From contig NW_014577080.1 in assembly GCF_000485595.1 (NCBI RefSeq), positions 73,230 to 103,466 of the forward strand: a DNA stretch of 30,237 nucleotides, given 5' to 3'. The notes below the pieces were generated by a model, which saw nothing but the letters and a program-made list of their open reading frames with translations, did not search any database and had not been told where the DNA came from. This document shows, piece after piece, positions 10,201 through 17,550 of this stretch. Source of the DNA: Priapulus caudatus (taxonomy: Eukaryota > Priapulida > Priapulimorpha > Priapulimorphida > Priapulidae). Within the stretch, counting starts at the first letter, position 1; each line of letters opens with the position of its first letter. The translations under genes and the position numbers were made by a program.

Positions 10201-13200
10201 ATCGTTTAATTGTGACTTCTAGGTATGGCGACCCGATCAGCATCTCCGGCACGTTGGCGGCGAGAGACAGAGACGTCGAGCGTTATCGTGAGCCGATACC
10301 CGAACCAGTGGTCGAACGCGACGCACGAACGCACGATCCCGTCAGGGAGCGCGAAGCTGCCAGAGAGCGTGAAGCTGCCAGGGAGCGCGACGTTGCAAGA
10401 GATCGTGAAGCTGCCAGGGACCGTGACACGGCAAGAGAACGTGACGTGGCGAGAGAGCGTGACGCGGCGAGAGAGCGTGACGCGGCGAGAGAGCGTGACG
10501 CGGCCAGGGAGCGTGACGCAGCGAGAGAACGTGATGCTACCAGGGAGCGTGATGTGGCGAGGGATCGTGATGCTACCAGAGACCGTGATGCAGGCAGGGA
10601 GCGTGAGCCAGATCGGGAAAGGGGTCGGGACTCCGACAGCAGACAAAGGGAGCGAGGCGAAAGGGAGTCGAGACCGGAACAACGGGATGACGATCCGCGG
10701 AAGGATCGAGGGGAAAAGAAAGATGATGCCTCAAAAGATGCGGAAGAAAGGTAATTCATTCCTCAAGTCATTGTTAATTTGCCATCTGTAATGGAGCACT
10801 TCTAGTGCTATTTTCAGTACATTCTAAGCTATTTTGGTGCATTATAAGCACTGTTCTATGGAAGAACAGTGATTTTTGTCAGCGAGGCGGTGTTTTGGAC
10901 AAATTTCTGTGTAGTGGCGGAGAATTTGAGCGAGGTGGCCCGCCTCGCTCGTGTCAATGCAGGGGAAACACTGCATATATATATATATATATATATTTGT
11001 ATATATATATATATAGGGCAGTGTTTGCGGATTCAGAGACTTGGAGACTTACTGTGTTGTAGCAGAGAGAGCAGAAAGCGGGCAAGAGATGAAAAGGATG
11101 TGACGCCACCACCGTCGAAGAAGCAAAAAACAGAGTTTGAGTGGATGCAGAAGAAGGATTGGGAGATGACATGGAAGGTAAAGAAACATTAAAAACGGAT
11201 GCGAAATGGCTCAGGCAGTTTTGCAACAGGTCTGGAACGGCTTGCAGAAACCAATATAGATGCGAAGAAACAAATTTATCTTGACAAAATTGATGTAAAT
11301 TTAGCTCAATTCAACCGATGCTCTTGATAAAGTCATGATTTGTCACGTTATTCCGATCGTTTTCATATTTTCGCAACCTTTACTATACCCCTTTATGTGT
11401 TTTTGTAAAAATTTAAATGAGTCGTAATGTTTAGGAGCCCGAAGCAGAGAAAGAAGGAACTGAAAGCAAGACTCCACAAGTTCAAGAGACAGTGTCAGTG
11501 GAAGTAGAAGGCAGTCAGGAAGAAGGCAAAGAGAAAGATGTTGCATCTGATGTACCACCTGGTATTAACCCATATAATACAATTAAATGCATCTGTTATA
11601 CTAACTAAAAACTATTGCAAGCTCTAAGACTTGCTGATATGTCTATATAATTTGCCTTCACTTGATAATTTAGTTAACCAACAAAATATGAAATTCATAA
11701 TGACAAAGTAATGAAGTGACAGAATTTTTTTCGAGGGGGATTACACACAACAGTGCAACGTTTGCTGTTAGGATAATACCCTGTTTTACAGAAACTCGTT
11801 ATACATGGCACTTATTATACATGCTTGTGTTGTCTTCGTCGTCATACGTGTATTTTGTCTTACAGAACAAGCAGGAGGAGAGGGTTTTAGCGACGTTAGC
11901 GATGACTTTGATGATCTCATCAACAAAGTAAGATTCATGTAACAATGTAATAATAGTAATGGCTACGTTTTGATGGTGCATACAATATATAAATGTAAAA
12001 CCTCATTGCACTAAAACTATATGCAAACTTACGTACTTATTCTGTTTCTGAAATTCAGTTATTAATTTGGATTATCTATTTTCTCACAGATGTCAGATAT
12101 GGAAGAAACTTCTCCTAAAGAAAGGGTGAATGAGGGTGAGGGGGAGGCTCCATTTTCCCCCACTAGAGCAGAGGTTATAGACGAAGTTAACGGAGGAGGG
12201 TAGGTACTATGTAGTGTGTTATGTTCTCTGCTTGTGTAAAAAAACGTTACATTGTGAAAATCAAAATTAAAACACTGGAGCACTAACTAGACTAGAGCTA
12301 TCTGCGAATGCCGACATTTTCTGACATGACATGTAAATGTATGCAGTTCAACGTGCATATCTTACGCTGGTTGTTGCTGCAGGCCCACACAGGACGCAGA
12401 GTTAAAGTCAGATGCTGCTGATCACGACAAGGCTGAACAGTCCGCGGGTATAGACTCTGATCTGGAGGAAATCTCCGAGGATGAATTGGAGAACATCATT
12501 AAGGAGGATGAAACTGGCAAAGAGGAAGATGAGGCTAGCAAAGAAGTGCAGGAGAAAGGTACTAGCTAGGCAGTTTCTGTACATGTGTTCTAACAGGATG
12601 ATGCCGTAGTGGGTGTAAATTATCAGTTGCTGGATTCTGTCCTAGTCATTTATTTATGTACATGTTTGGTATGCAGACATGAGATTCTTCTTCAGATCGG
12701 CTGATTTCTGCAATTTTATCCATGCAAATATATAAGGATATATAACTATTAAAATATACAATACTTGTATATATGTATATAGTAAAATATGCAGGGTGTT
12801 ATAATCAGTGCGACTTTCTGTGCAATTGCTACCTATTCTATCAACAGATCCTGGTTTCTACTTACAATATCTCAGGAATTCGTGTAATTTTCTGAGAATT
12901 GCAATCGCGTTTGCACGTGTACGTTTTCACCCATGCTGCATGGATAAAAATTATTAACATAAAAGTGCACTGCTCACTTGCCATACAGTTGGGGCTTGTG
13001 AAATATAATAATGGCAGTTCAGGTAAGCGCTGTATGGAGTGTTCAGTGGATATGTCAATTCCACTGCCTATCCAAAGGTTAAGGACTAAAAAACTATTTT
13101 TTCCGATTCAAAACTTTGAGTGTGAGATCCTTTGAAATTGAGCCCAAAATATAGGAAATGCATGATTCAGGGTCTGAATTAAAAATGTGATCATCCTATT

Positions 13201-14785
13201 TAATTACCTTCCTATTAGCTAAAGATTGAGGTGTGTTTTACCAGATACCAGACCTGCCATTTTCAAAACCTATAAAGAATAAAGTGCAATACTTCATTCA
13301 TGTTTTATTTAGTACTAGTTTTAGTGTATACGGTGTGATAAAGTGTATTGCTAATAGTAATAAAGTAATAAATAGTAATAAAATTGCTTTTAAATTCATT
13401 TTAAGCCCAAAATTCATCATACCTGCTATCTTCAAAATCCCCTAGCATCCGGAATCCCTAACATGCAGCTTTTTAATATGTTGTGATATTTGAGTGTCTG
13501 CATCGTGTATTCCATAGCGACTGACGTCTTGGATGTTGACTGGGACAGCTTAGTACATGGACCACAGCTAGAGGTGAAAGTACCAACGTCTGCACGAAAG
13601 CGCTTCTCCCTCTTTAATATCTTCTCTCGCATCGGTGTGTCGAAGGCATTGGCTGGGCCTGACCTGGTGAACAAGCTGAAGGAGATATGCCAGGCCGAAC
13701 TGCGAGAATCCGGTATTGTTATAGCATCTTTACATCCAATTTCGGCGCTTCATGTGTTTTATTGATATGAAATGTACAATTATAATGGTCTGATATATAT
13801 ACAGATAACAGACGTTTATTTATTTTCATTTTTTTGGATGGATTCATTTACATGCGTGTCGACGAACCTCATTTACGCCATTGAATGCGTTAAATGCCAA
13901 ATTTACTATATTGGCGAAACAAAACGCTGCCTTGCGGATAGGTTTGTTGAACACCTAAGATCTATTCGCCTCAATTTCCATGGTTTTCCGGTTGCTGACC
14001 ATTTTAACCAACCGGATCACCACATTGATGACGTGCGTGTGTGTGGCTGCCAACTGACACCATATTACAATAGCTCACGTCGACACGTGACTGAGCAGAA
14101 ATTAATTCTGAGGGTTGGTTGTTTAAATCCAGGGGGCATGAACGTAAACTTTAATTACGTGTGATTTTTGAGTCCATTGCTTCCAAAGATTCTAGAATTC
14201 TTTGAGCGAGTTGTGTAATAACGATTAAAAAAAACCTGGTTTAAACGGCTTCTCTCCGACACCTTCTGCGCGTGATATGCTGTATCTAGGATTATTGTGA
14301 GTGGTTTCGAAAGCAGTTCAGATAGCATAACTTCGTCGTTGCCAGGACAACCAGAGACAGAGCTGAAGCTGCTTAACGACGTGGCTGCCTTCCATGCCCG
14401 TGCGCAGCAAAAGAACACTCAGCGAGCGACGGCCATCAGTGATATTGGACCCAGCAGGAGGGCGCTGTGTGCTCGTGCTGATATTGAGATCAGGCGAAAG
14501 CTGTGCAAACTCACTGAAAAGGTTAGCTGCTTAGCTGTGGTTCCCAGCAGATGATTGTACGAGAGTGTTACATGTTCGTGGAGGTTTAGTAGGTGACATG
14601 TTACTATATTTTTAAAATAAATATGCTGTAATGTGCAAATATAGAATATTGTGTAATTTTTGCAGGTTCACGACCATCCATATGTGGGCCACCCAGTGGA
14701 TACAGAACTGTACTTGCAGAGCGTAAAATTGTTCAGGAAAGCAGATAGTTATGCTATAGGCTCAGCTAGTATCTTACAAGTATGA
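1116..14785 (+). CDS. zc3h13: ZC3H13/Flacc-like m6A-writer scaffold, 20 exons, complete
   Basis: Exons: 1116-1223, 1938-2065, 2738-2783, 3069-3201, 3466-3620, 6529-6715, 7073-7175, 7524-7628, 7718-9339, 9638-9718, 9897-10008, 10223-10750, 11066-11177, 11435-11561, 11866-11927, 12090-12199, 12383-12558, 13518-13712, 14322-14521, 14666-14785. Every junction is GT..AG and keeps frame; the sum is 4410 nt, 1469 residues plus TGA. Seen: a CCCH finger (C51, C60, C66, H70), coiled coil about 140-190, poly-Ser about 200-225, DDRR repeats about 697-850, RERDAA repeats about 966-1060, an acidic stretch about 1184-1298, and a C-terminal domain 1300-1469. Known of the family: ZC3H13 is a nuclear scaffold that links WTAP/Fl(2)d to RBM15/Nito and promotes m6A deposition on mRNA. 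The order finger, low-complexity RS/RD/RE body, conserved C-terminus matches it, and the size is near the roughly 1670 residues of the human protein. Identity rests on the finger and C-terminal domain; weaker acceptors (exons 6, 13, 19) could shift slightly. Confidence 0.9.
1224..1937 (+). other. zc3h13 intron 1
   Basis: 714 nt, AT-rich, GT..AG. No element, ORF or RNA gene recognised in it. Confidence 0.75.
1938..2065 (+). CDS. zc3h13: zc3h13 exon 2, CCCH zinc finger
   Basis: Residues 37-79. It contains a C-X8-C-X5-C-X3-H finger (C51, C60, C66, H70) with a GNCPYG core typical of this family. Acceptor CTACACAG|AGA; donor CTAAG|GTACCG, phase 2. CCCH fingers of this class bind RNA or act as protein contacts. 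Confidence 0.92.
2066..2737 (+). other. zc3h13 intron 2
   Basis: 672 nt, AT-rich. It has a CAGTCAGTCAGTTGGTCAGT microrepeat at about 2246-2270 and a short AT hairpin near 2520-2550. Nothing else seen. Confidence 0.7.
2738..2783 (+). CDS. zc3h13: zc3h13 exon 3 (46 nt)
   Basis: Short exon, residues 80-94, charged (DKERLSGKEEISPGK). Acceptor CTGTTACAG|G and donor AAG|GTATCT. Its length is exactly what is needed to restore phase 0 for exon 4. Confidence 0.75.
3069..3201 (+). CDS. zc3h13: zc3h13 exon 4
   Basis: Residues 95-139. A basic cluster (SRKRRKSS) reads as a nuclear localisation signal, followed by a Ser/Asp run (SVSSSDDSG). Acceptor TTTTATTCAG|CAT, donor GATG|GTAAGA, phase 1. Confidence 0.85.
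3466..3620 (+). CDS. zc3h13: zc3h13 exon 5, coiled coil
   Basis: Residues 139-190. A Lys/Glu/Gln/Leu-rich helix (for example LLLEKQRQKLQRELELELQ) predicted by eye as a coiled coil. Acceptor TTTGGCAG|AT completes the Asp split from exon 4. Donor AAACGC|GTATGC is weaker than the others. Confidence 0.85.
3660..3819 (+). repeat. (TA)n-ended dispersed repeat, copy A, left part
   Basis: Begins with a (TA)n run, then CAAGAGC..CTAATAAATA, and continues to GTATTGCGTTA. It matches the reverse complement of 6026-6163 almost throughout, including AATATTATTCTAC and TTTGTGTGCGGT. It is interrupted at TTA by the foldback element and resumes at 4859. Confidence 0.8.
3820..4858. mobile_element. Foldback/MITE-type element with about 140-bp terminal inverted repeats
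   Basis: The left end starts GCAGCATTCTT; the right end, read in reverse complement, starts with the same 11 bases. The arms then align through CGCTT.GTCTCTAC.ATACTCCTAG, GTAATCATGCCTCC and CTCTCGC, roughly 3820-4430 against 4720-4858, apart from the A-tract grown in the left arm. TTA flanks both ends (3817-3819, 4859-4861) as a 3-bp target duplication. No transposase is encoded. TTA/TAA duplications fit PIF/Harbinger-derived MITEs, but the family call is inference. Confidence 0.82.
3841..4294 (+). repeat. 454-bp near-pure A-tract inside the left terminal repeat
   Basis: Almost uninterrupted A with scattered single T, C or G bases. The matching point of the right arm has only an 8-base AAAATAAA, so the tract expanded (or was added) after the element formed. 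It could also be inflated by sequencing or assembly error. The long poly-Phe frames on the minus strand are artefacts of this tract. Confidence 0.9.
4859..4884 (+). repeat. (TA)n-ended repeat, copy A, right part
   Basis: TTAAGGATACTCTCCACGTT continues the repeat after the foldback insertion. It matches the reverse complement of 6001-6026. Similarity stops beyond about 4884. Confidence 0.75.
5030..5050. promoter_or_regulatory. Paired CRE palindrome
   Basis: CTGACGTCAT, T, ATGACGTCAG: a 21-bp palindrome with two consensus TGACGTCA sites (5031-5038 and 5042-5049). A third lies at 5268-5275, and an octamer ATTTGCAT preceded by GCCGCC at 5288-5295. Such motifs bind CREB/ATF and POU factors; function here is unproven, and the block may belong to a dispersed repeat. 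Confidence 0.45.
5108..5145. repeat. Perfect 38-bp palindrome
   Basis: The 19 bases at 5108-5126 (AGGAGTAGATAATAGGGAA) are followed with no spacer by their exact reverse complement. No flanking homology extends the arms. It has no loop and resembles a palindromic junction. Confidence 0.9.
6001..6163 (-). repeat. (TA)n-ended dispersed repeat, copy B, uninterrupted
   Basis: Reverse-complement copy of 3660-3819 plus 4859-4884, ending in a (TA)n tract at 6142-6163. At the place where copy A is split by the foldback element, copy B reads straight through (GCGTTAAGG on the minus strand), so it represents the empty target site. Confidence 0.82.
6529..6715 (+). CDS. zc3h13: zc3h13 exon 6, poly-Ser tract
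   Basis: Residues 191-253. A Ser-rich run with Asp/Gly spacing, coded by mixed TCN and AGC codons, then basic KHKKHVAKR and LTRDEYK. The acceptor is a tandem CAGCAG: splicing after the first CAG (exon from 6526) adds one Gln in frame. Donor AAGA|GTGAGT. Confidence 0.85.
6716..7523 (+). other. zc3h13 introns 6 and 7 (around exon 7)
   Basis: Introns 6716-7072 (357 nt) and 7176-7523 (348 nt) flank exon 7. Both are GT..AG and AT-rich; no further feature recognised. Confidence 0.65.
7073..7175 (+). CDS. zc3h13: zc3h13 exon 7
   Basis: Residues 253-287, Lys-rich and low complexity, ending in a KKKK run. Acceptor GTGTTACAG|AG, donor AAAAA|GTAAGT, phase 2. No folded domain is visible. Confidence 0.8.
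7524..7628 (+). CDS. zc3h13: zc3h13 exon 8
   Basis: Residues 287-322. A charged segment with a short helical stretch (YEAKLLSLKEKKALK), then a Ser/Glu patch and basic KRKNK. Acceptor CCGTTTCAG|A, donor ACAA|GTAGGT, phase 2. The following intron is only 89 nt. Confidence 0.8.
7718..9339 (+). CDS. zc3h13: zc3h13 exon 9, giant low-complexity exon with DDRR repeats
   Basis: Residues 322-863. The first half (to about nt 8300) is Lys/Arg/Ser-rich with many SP dipeptides (SPSPEPVKRK, SLSPESK) and moderate GC. The second half is GC- and CpG-rich and Arg/Asp-rich. From about 8841 to 9300 it is built from units of 8-10 residues ending in DDRR, EDRR or EERR, around twenty copies. Disordered RS/RD/RE regions are typical of ZC3H13; this exact repeat is not something I recognise. 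Acceptor ATACCAG|G, donor GACGAAG|GTACAT, phase 1. Long minus-strand frames here are shadows of this composition. Confidence 0.9.
9638..9718 (+). CDS. zc3h13: zc3h13 exon 10
   Basis: Residues 863-889 (LFRGLHGSRSPFGLERDPYR). Acceptor TTGTCATCAG|AA, donor CCAGAG|GTGTGA, phase 1 on both sides, so it is symmetric and could be skipped without shifting the frame. Confidence 0.75.
9897..10008 (+). CDS. zc3h13: zc3h13 exon 11
   Basis: Residues 890-927 with further Arg/Asp/Glu-rich sequence and LEDR/DPRER echoes of the exon 9 repeat. Acceptor TTTGCGTAG|GA, donor AATCG|GTATCT, phase 2. Confidence 0.75.
10223..10750 (+). CDS. zc3h13: zc3h13 exon 12, RERDAA hexapeptide repeats
   Basis: Residues 927-1103. 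From about 10339 to 10620 it consists of about sixteen 18-bp units encoding RERDAA, RDREAA, RERDVA and similar hexapeptides. Alternating Arg with Asp/Glu gives a mixed-charge helix or condensate-prone tract, as in U1-70K and vertebrate ZC3H13. Acceptor GACTTCTAG|G, donor GAAAG|GTAATT, phase 2. Confidence 0.88.
10751..11065 (+). other. zc3h13 intron 12 with a (TA)n hairpin
   Basis: 315 nt. A (TA)n run at 10973-11015 is flanked by inverted 9-mers AAACACTGC and GCAGTGTTT, so the segment at about 10966-11027 can fold as a long hairpin close to the exon 13 acceptor. Confidence 0.6.
11066..11177 (+). CDS. zc3h13: zc3h13 exon 13
   Basis: Residues 1103-1140. Basic cluster RKRARDEKD and PPPSKKQK, likely a nuclear localisation signal, followed by a Trp-containing segment (EWMQKKDWEMTWK). 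The acceptor is TAGCAG: use of the upstream TAG (exon from 11063) adds one Ser. Donor AAG|GTAAAG, phase 0. Confidence 0.78.
11435..11561 (+). CDS. zc3h13: zc3h13 exon 14, acidic linker
   Basis: Residues 1141-1183, Glu/Val/Ser-rich and disordered. Acceptor AATGTTTAG|GAG, donor CACCTG|GTATTA, phase 1. The sequence marks the switch from the basic body to the acidic region before the C-terminal domain. Confidence 0.75.
11866..11927 (+). CDS. zc3h13: zc3h13 exon 15 (62 nt)
   Basis: Residues 1183-1203, acidic (FSDVSDDFDDLINK). Acceptor TTGTCTTACAG|AA, donor AACAAA|GTAAGA, phase 0. Confidence 0.75.
12090..12199 (+). CDS. zc3h13: zc3h13 exon 16
   Basis: Residues 1204-1240, Glu-rich with SP/TP sites. 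Acceptor TTTTCTCACAG|ATG. The donor lies in GGAGG|GTAGGT; reading on would meet TAG at once, so splicing here is required. Confidence 0.75.
12383..12558 (+). CDS. zc3h13: zc3h13 exon 17, acidic EEISEDEL segment
   Basis: Residues 1240-1298. Strongly acidic with DSDLEEISEDELENIIKEDE, a segment type that precedes the C-terminal domain in ZC3H13 proteins. Acceptor GTTGCTGCAG|G, donor GAAAG|GTACTA, phase 1. Confidence 0.83.
12559..13517 (+). other. zc3h13 intron 17
   Basis: 959 nt, AT-rich. It has a small duplicated AATAGTAATAAA motif near 13350-13385. No ORF or element recognised. Confidence 0.65.
13518..13712 (+). CDS. zc3h13: zc3h13 exon 18, start of the conserved C-terminal domain
   Basis: Residues 1299-1363. 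Contains LDVDWDSL, then RIGVSKALAGPDLV and KEICQAEL. From memory the vertebrate protein has the same blocks in the same order (LDVDW, RVGISKKLAG, KETCQ), which is the strongest support for the assignment. In mammals the C-terminal part is needed for binding WTAP/Virilizer and for nuclear retention. Acceptor TTCCATAG|CG, donor AATCCG|GTATTG, phase 1. Confidence 0.9.
13772..14164 (+). mobile_element. Penelope-like retroelement fragment: GIY-YIG endonuclease domain, in intron 18
   Basis: An uninterrupted frame of 130 codons ending in TGA. From about 13856 it reads STNLIYAIECVKC, then IYYIGETKR (the YIG block), ADRFVEHL with the catalytic-type Arg, PVADHFNQPDHHIDDV, and RHVTEQKLI..LNPGGMN with the Glu and Asn expected in this nuclease family. 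The C-X2-C before YIGET and the P-G-x-N end are typical of the C-terminal endonuclease of Penelope-like elements. The reverse transcriptase that should precede it is absent, so this is a 5'-truncated copy. It lies in sense orientation inside zc3h13 intron 18 (13713-14321). A stand-alone gene is possible but less likely. Confidence 0.82.
14322..14521 (+). CDS. zc3h13: zc3h13 exon 19, C-terminal domain
   Basis: Residues 1364-1430. Contains the helix ELKLLNDVAAFHARAQ and DIGPSRRALCARADIEIRRK, which parallels the vertebrate LGPCCKALC..RRDSAIRK block. The acceptor TTCAG|AT at 14321 is the only AG nearby that keeps frame with exon 18, but its pyrimidine tract is poor. The preceding intron carries the Penelope-like fragment. 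Donor AAAG|GTTAGC. Confidence 0.85.
14666..14785 (+). CDS. zc3h13: zc3h13 exon 20, terminal exon and stop
   Basis: Residues 1431-1469 and TGA at 14783. Contains VDTELYLQSVKLFRKA, matching the vertebrate VDNELLRLSLRLFKRK block at the same place near the C-terminus. Acceptor ATTTTTGCAG|GTT. Confidence 0.88.
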   Translation, partial: VHDHPYVGHPVDTELYLQSVKLFRKADSYAIGSASILQV

Positions 14786-15775
14786 TTTATGTGATACATC
14801 CCATCGTCAGTTGTCAATTGAATGATGATGAATGCTATACATAGCAATGGTTACACGATTCATAAAAGTAAAACGATTCCACGTTAATACATGTAATATT
14901 GGCAAATATTATACTGGTGGGAAATATTTTTAAAAAAGAAACATAAAATGTGAAATTCCTGTTTTTATGGCCAGTATATTTTAATGGTAAGGCATGGTTA
15001 CATTGGTAGACATACAATTACGTGCAACGGAGCAGGTCTCAGTAGAGAATGGAATTTCCAAATGTAATCTCGCCATCAGACACTGACACTATCGTTGAAT
15101 ATTGTGGGAAGAAACGTTTCCACTCGTTGTTTTATGTAATCACTGATAGCCCAGTATAGATATGTCATGAAGTATTGAAATGCTATTTGTCAAACATCTG
15201 TAACTGGCAATTTGTAATTGAATTGTAAAACTAAAAGATTTTAGTTCATCGGTAATGGATCTTATTAGAATGAGATCATTTTGTTGTCTGCTTCACAGTT
15301 TGGGTGACTGATATAAGGTTGCTGTAACGTGTTGTCCTCAATTTCAGTTCGTGCGTGCTTTATCCACTGTTATTCGATCATTTCATTTTCTTGTAGACAT
15401 TCATTATTACCCAGCTGTCTTATCTTTCTTATCTGTCCCATCCTTCTTTATTGCGACCAGCAACATTTCATGTTCCTTAGCTGCTATTATACTGTTTCCA
15501 CTTTCCGAGCCCTTTACTATATGTCCTATAGTCGATGGTCCTATAGTCGGTCAGCTTGGCCTATTATCATTTGGTCAGTATGCTCTTTCATAAATATTTT
15601 ATTTCACTGCTGTAATTAAACTGTGAGGCGGTATGCGCATTCGTATTACGTCATATTGATTTTATAACTCGTCTGATATTGTTCAGCTTGCGTATATGAT
15701 TTCCGCGCTCGTGCAGTAATGATCTCTAATCACATCGAGCTTGTAAAATGGCACTCGTGTCCGTTCGTACGCATG
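14786..15775 (+). other. 3' flank of zc3h13
   Basis: AT-rich, no coding sequence supported. The nearest polyadenylation-like signals I see are ATTAAA at 15615-15620 and AATAAA at 15990-15995; either would imply a 3' UTR of about 0.8-1.2 kb, so the transcript end is uncertain. Confidence 0.4.
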
Positions 15776-15827
15776 GACGCGCACGCACGCTCGCACACGC
15801 GTGCAGACACACACACACACACACGCA

Positions 15828-15859
<32 letters not shown>

Positions 15860-15865
15860 CACACA
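15776..15865. repeat. (CA)n/(GCAC)n microsatellite
   Basis: Compound array of ACGC and AC units. Frames running through it on both strands are composition artefacts. Confidence 0.95.
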
Positions 15866-15995
15866 AACCCATGCGCACAATTCATTACCACCTTCCTATG
15901 ACTATCTCTGTCGCTGTCTCACTCTTCCGTATGGTTAGCCATCGTATCATATTTCGTTATAATTATAAGTAAATTTTCTCTGGATATGAAATAAA

Positions 15996-16861
15996 AAATG
16001 AAGATGCATGGTTGACGTGAAAAGTAGCAGGTGCGAATCTCAATTGAATGAATGACGTCTTTCGCGAAATCTCATCTTCCAGGTATCATCACCATATATC
16101 ACTCCCATAGCTAAATGTTGTTCACTTTAATCATGGTCTGAGTTGCATGAGATTACTTATCTGATTGCCTATAATTATTGGTGCTGCGAATAGTGCACGC
16201 TAGAGCCAAAGTTCATCTGTCCGCTATCCTCACATGGAAAAGACATCTATCGCGAGTAATTTCAGTATATCAAACGTGTAATACAGATTATATTATATTT
16301 ATGAAAATCAGAACATATCGTATATTTTTTGGTTTTGGTATAAAAATATTTAGTGTGATCATAGATATATAAAAAAGCACGCACGGGCGCACACACAAAT
16401 GTCGATTGTATATATCTCTGGCCCGATACACATGTTGTAGGCCTATCTGTAGCTACGCCCGCAGTATTAACGTCTTATAATCTTTCTAAGCTTGGCAAAA
16501 ATTCCAACTGGTGATTAATAGATGTTCACGAACGTTTTGTAGATAAAGTGATTACGTCACTGTAAATAGTAAAAGTAAAAAAAACATTTCCACTTTTTCA
16601 CAAAATATAAGTAATTCTGTTCACTTTTTATGGTTAAATTGCTGCGTTATACTTCCTATTTTACTATATTGTTAGATGTAAACATACACTCGTGACTCAT
16701 ACATAGCCCATAGCAAGCAATTAATGTCAGGATCATAATATCAAATCGTCCAGGTTTTTTAGATTTTTAACTAGTTGAGAAACAATCTTATCAGGTAAGA
16801 ATTTGACGATACATTTAGTCCCGTTAGTAGGCCTACTTACTTTTAATGTAAAAAAATGGTG
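15996..16861. other. Non-coding spacer
   Basis: AT-rich DNA with no ORF, repeat or RNA gene that I can support. Confidence 0.6.
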
Positions 16862-17031
16862 ACAAAATTTTTACAATATACACCATAGAAAATTCGTAAC
16901 GTAGTCAATTTAAGAATTATGACGTGCGAAATTCTGTTGTTATAATACAACAACAGAATTTCGCACATCATAACAATTCTTAAATTGACTACGTTACGAA
17001 TTTTCTATGGTGTATATTGTAAAAAAATTTG
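16862..17031. repeat. Long hairpin: 81-bp inverted repeat with a 6-bp loop
   Basis: Left arm 16862-16942 and right arm 16949-17031 are reverse complements except for a few mismatches and small indels. The transcript of either strand would form one hairpin of about 80 bp. It may be a foldback MITE or an RNA-hairpin locus. Confidence 0.9.
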
Positions 17032-17055
17032 TTGTGAATTTTTGGTGTATAATAT

Positions 17056-17093
17056 AACAACAGAATTTCGCACGTCATAACAATTCTTAAATT
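17056..17093 (+). repeat. Third partial copy of the hairpin arm
   Basis: AACAACAGAATTTCGCACGT and the next 18 bases repeat the inner half of the right arm (16949-16987) in the same orientation. At the one differing base it carries the left-arm version (CACGTCAT), not the right-arm version (CACATCAT). Confidence 0.85.
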
Positions 17094-17181
17094 ACATATT
17101 ATCAAGAGCGTATTAATTAAGAAGGACGCGCGAGGCAGCACCGACATGCTCGTTATGCAGCTACCAGGTCACGCCACTTCC

Positions 17182-17550
17182 GTTCCGGACTCGTAGATAC
17201 AGCCACTATACGGTTCTGAAATCGTAGTTCCAGCCACTACAGGTCCGGAATCGTAGACGAGGACATAATCTGTTTAGGACTCGTGGGTTCGAATGTACAC
17301 ATGTTCCGGCTTCATGAATCCGGACACGTTCCGGACTCGTAGGCCCGGACATAACTTGTTCCGGATTCGTAAGCCTGGATCGACACATCACGGATCTGGA
17401 CTCGTGGATCTAGGCAGTCGTTTCAGACTCATGGACTCATGGACTTCAACACCCACCGGATACGACTGATCCGTTATGTCACATGTTATATACACATGTT
17501 ACAGACTCATAGAACCACCGCACACAACTGATCCGTGTACACCCGTTTTG
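17182..17550 (+). repeat. Diverged minisatellite, about 31-bp period
   Basis: About ten units built around GTTCCGGACTCGTAGA with variable 3' halves, becoming more degenerate after 17440. No coding potential. A chance GGTTCGAAT in one unit resembles a tRNA B box but no tRNA fold surrounds it. Confidence 0.8.

Noticed and set aside
10206-10791. Overlapping frames in exon 12 of 158-188 codons
   Set aside because: An 18-bp repeat without stops stays open in several frames. Only the RERDAA frame fits the splice phases on both sides.
15683-15972. His/Thr and Val/Cys frames in the CA-rich arrays (also 18583-19037)
   Set aside because: They are microsatellite translations.
17270-17310. GGTTCGAAT as a tRNA gene B box
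   Set aside because: No A box or cloverleaf surrounds it, and it is one variant unit of the 31-bp minisatellite.
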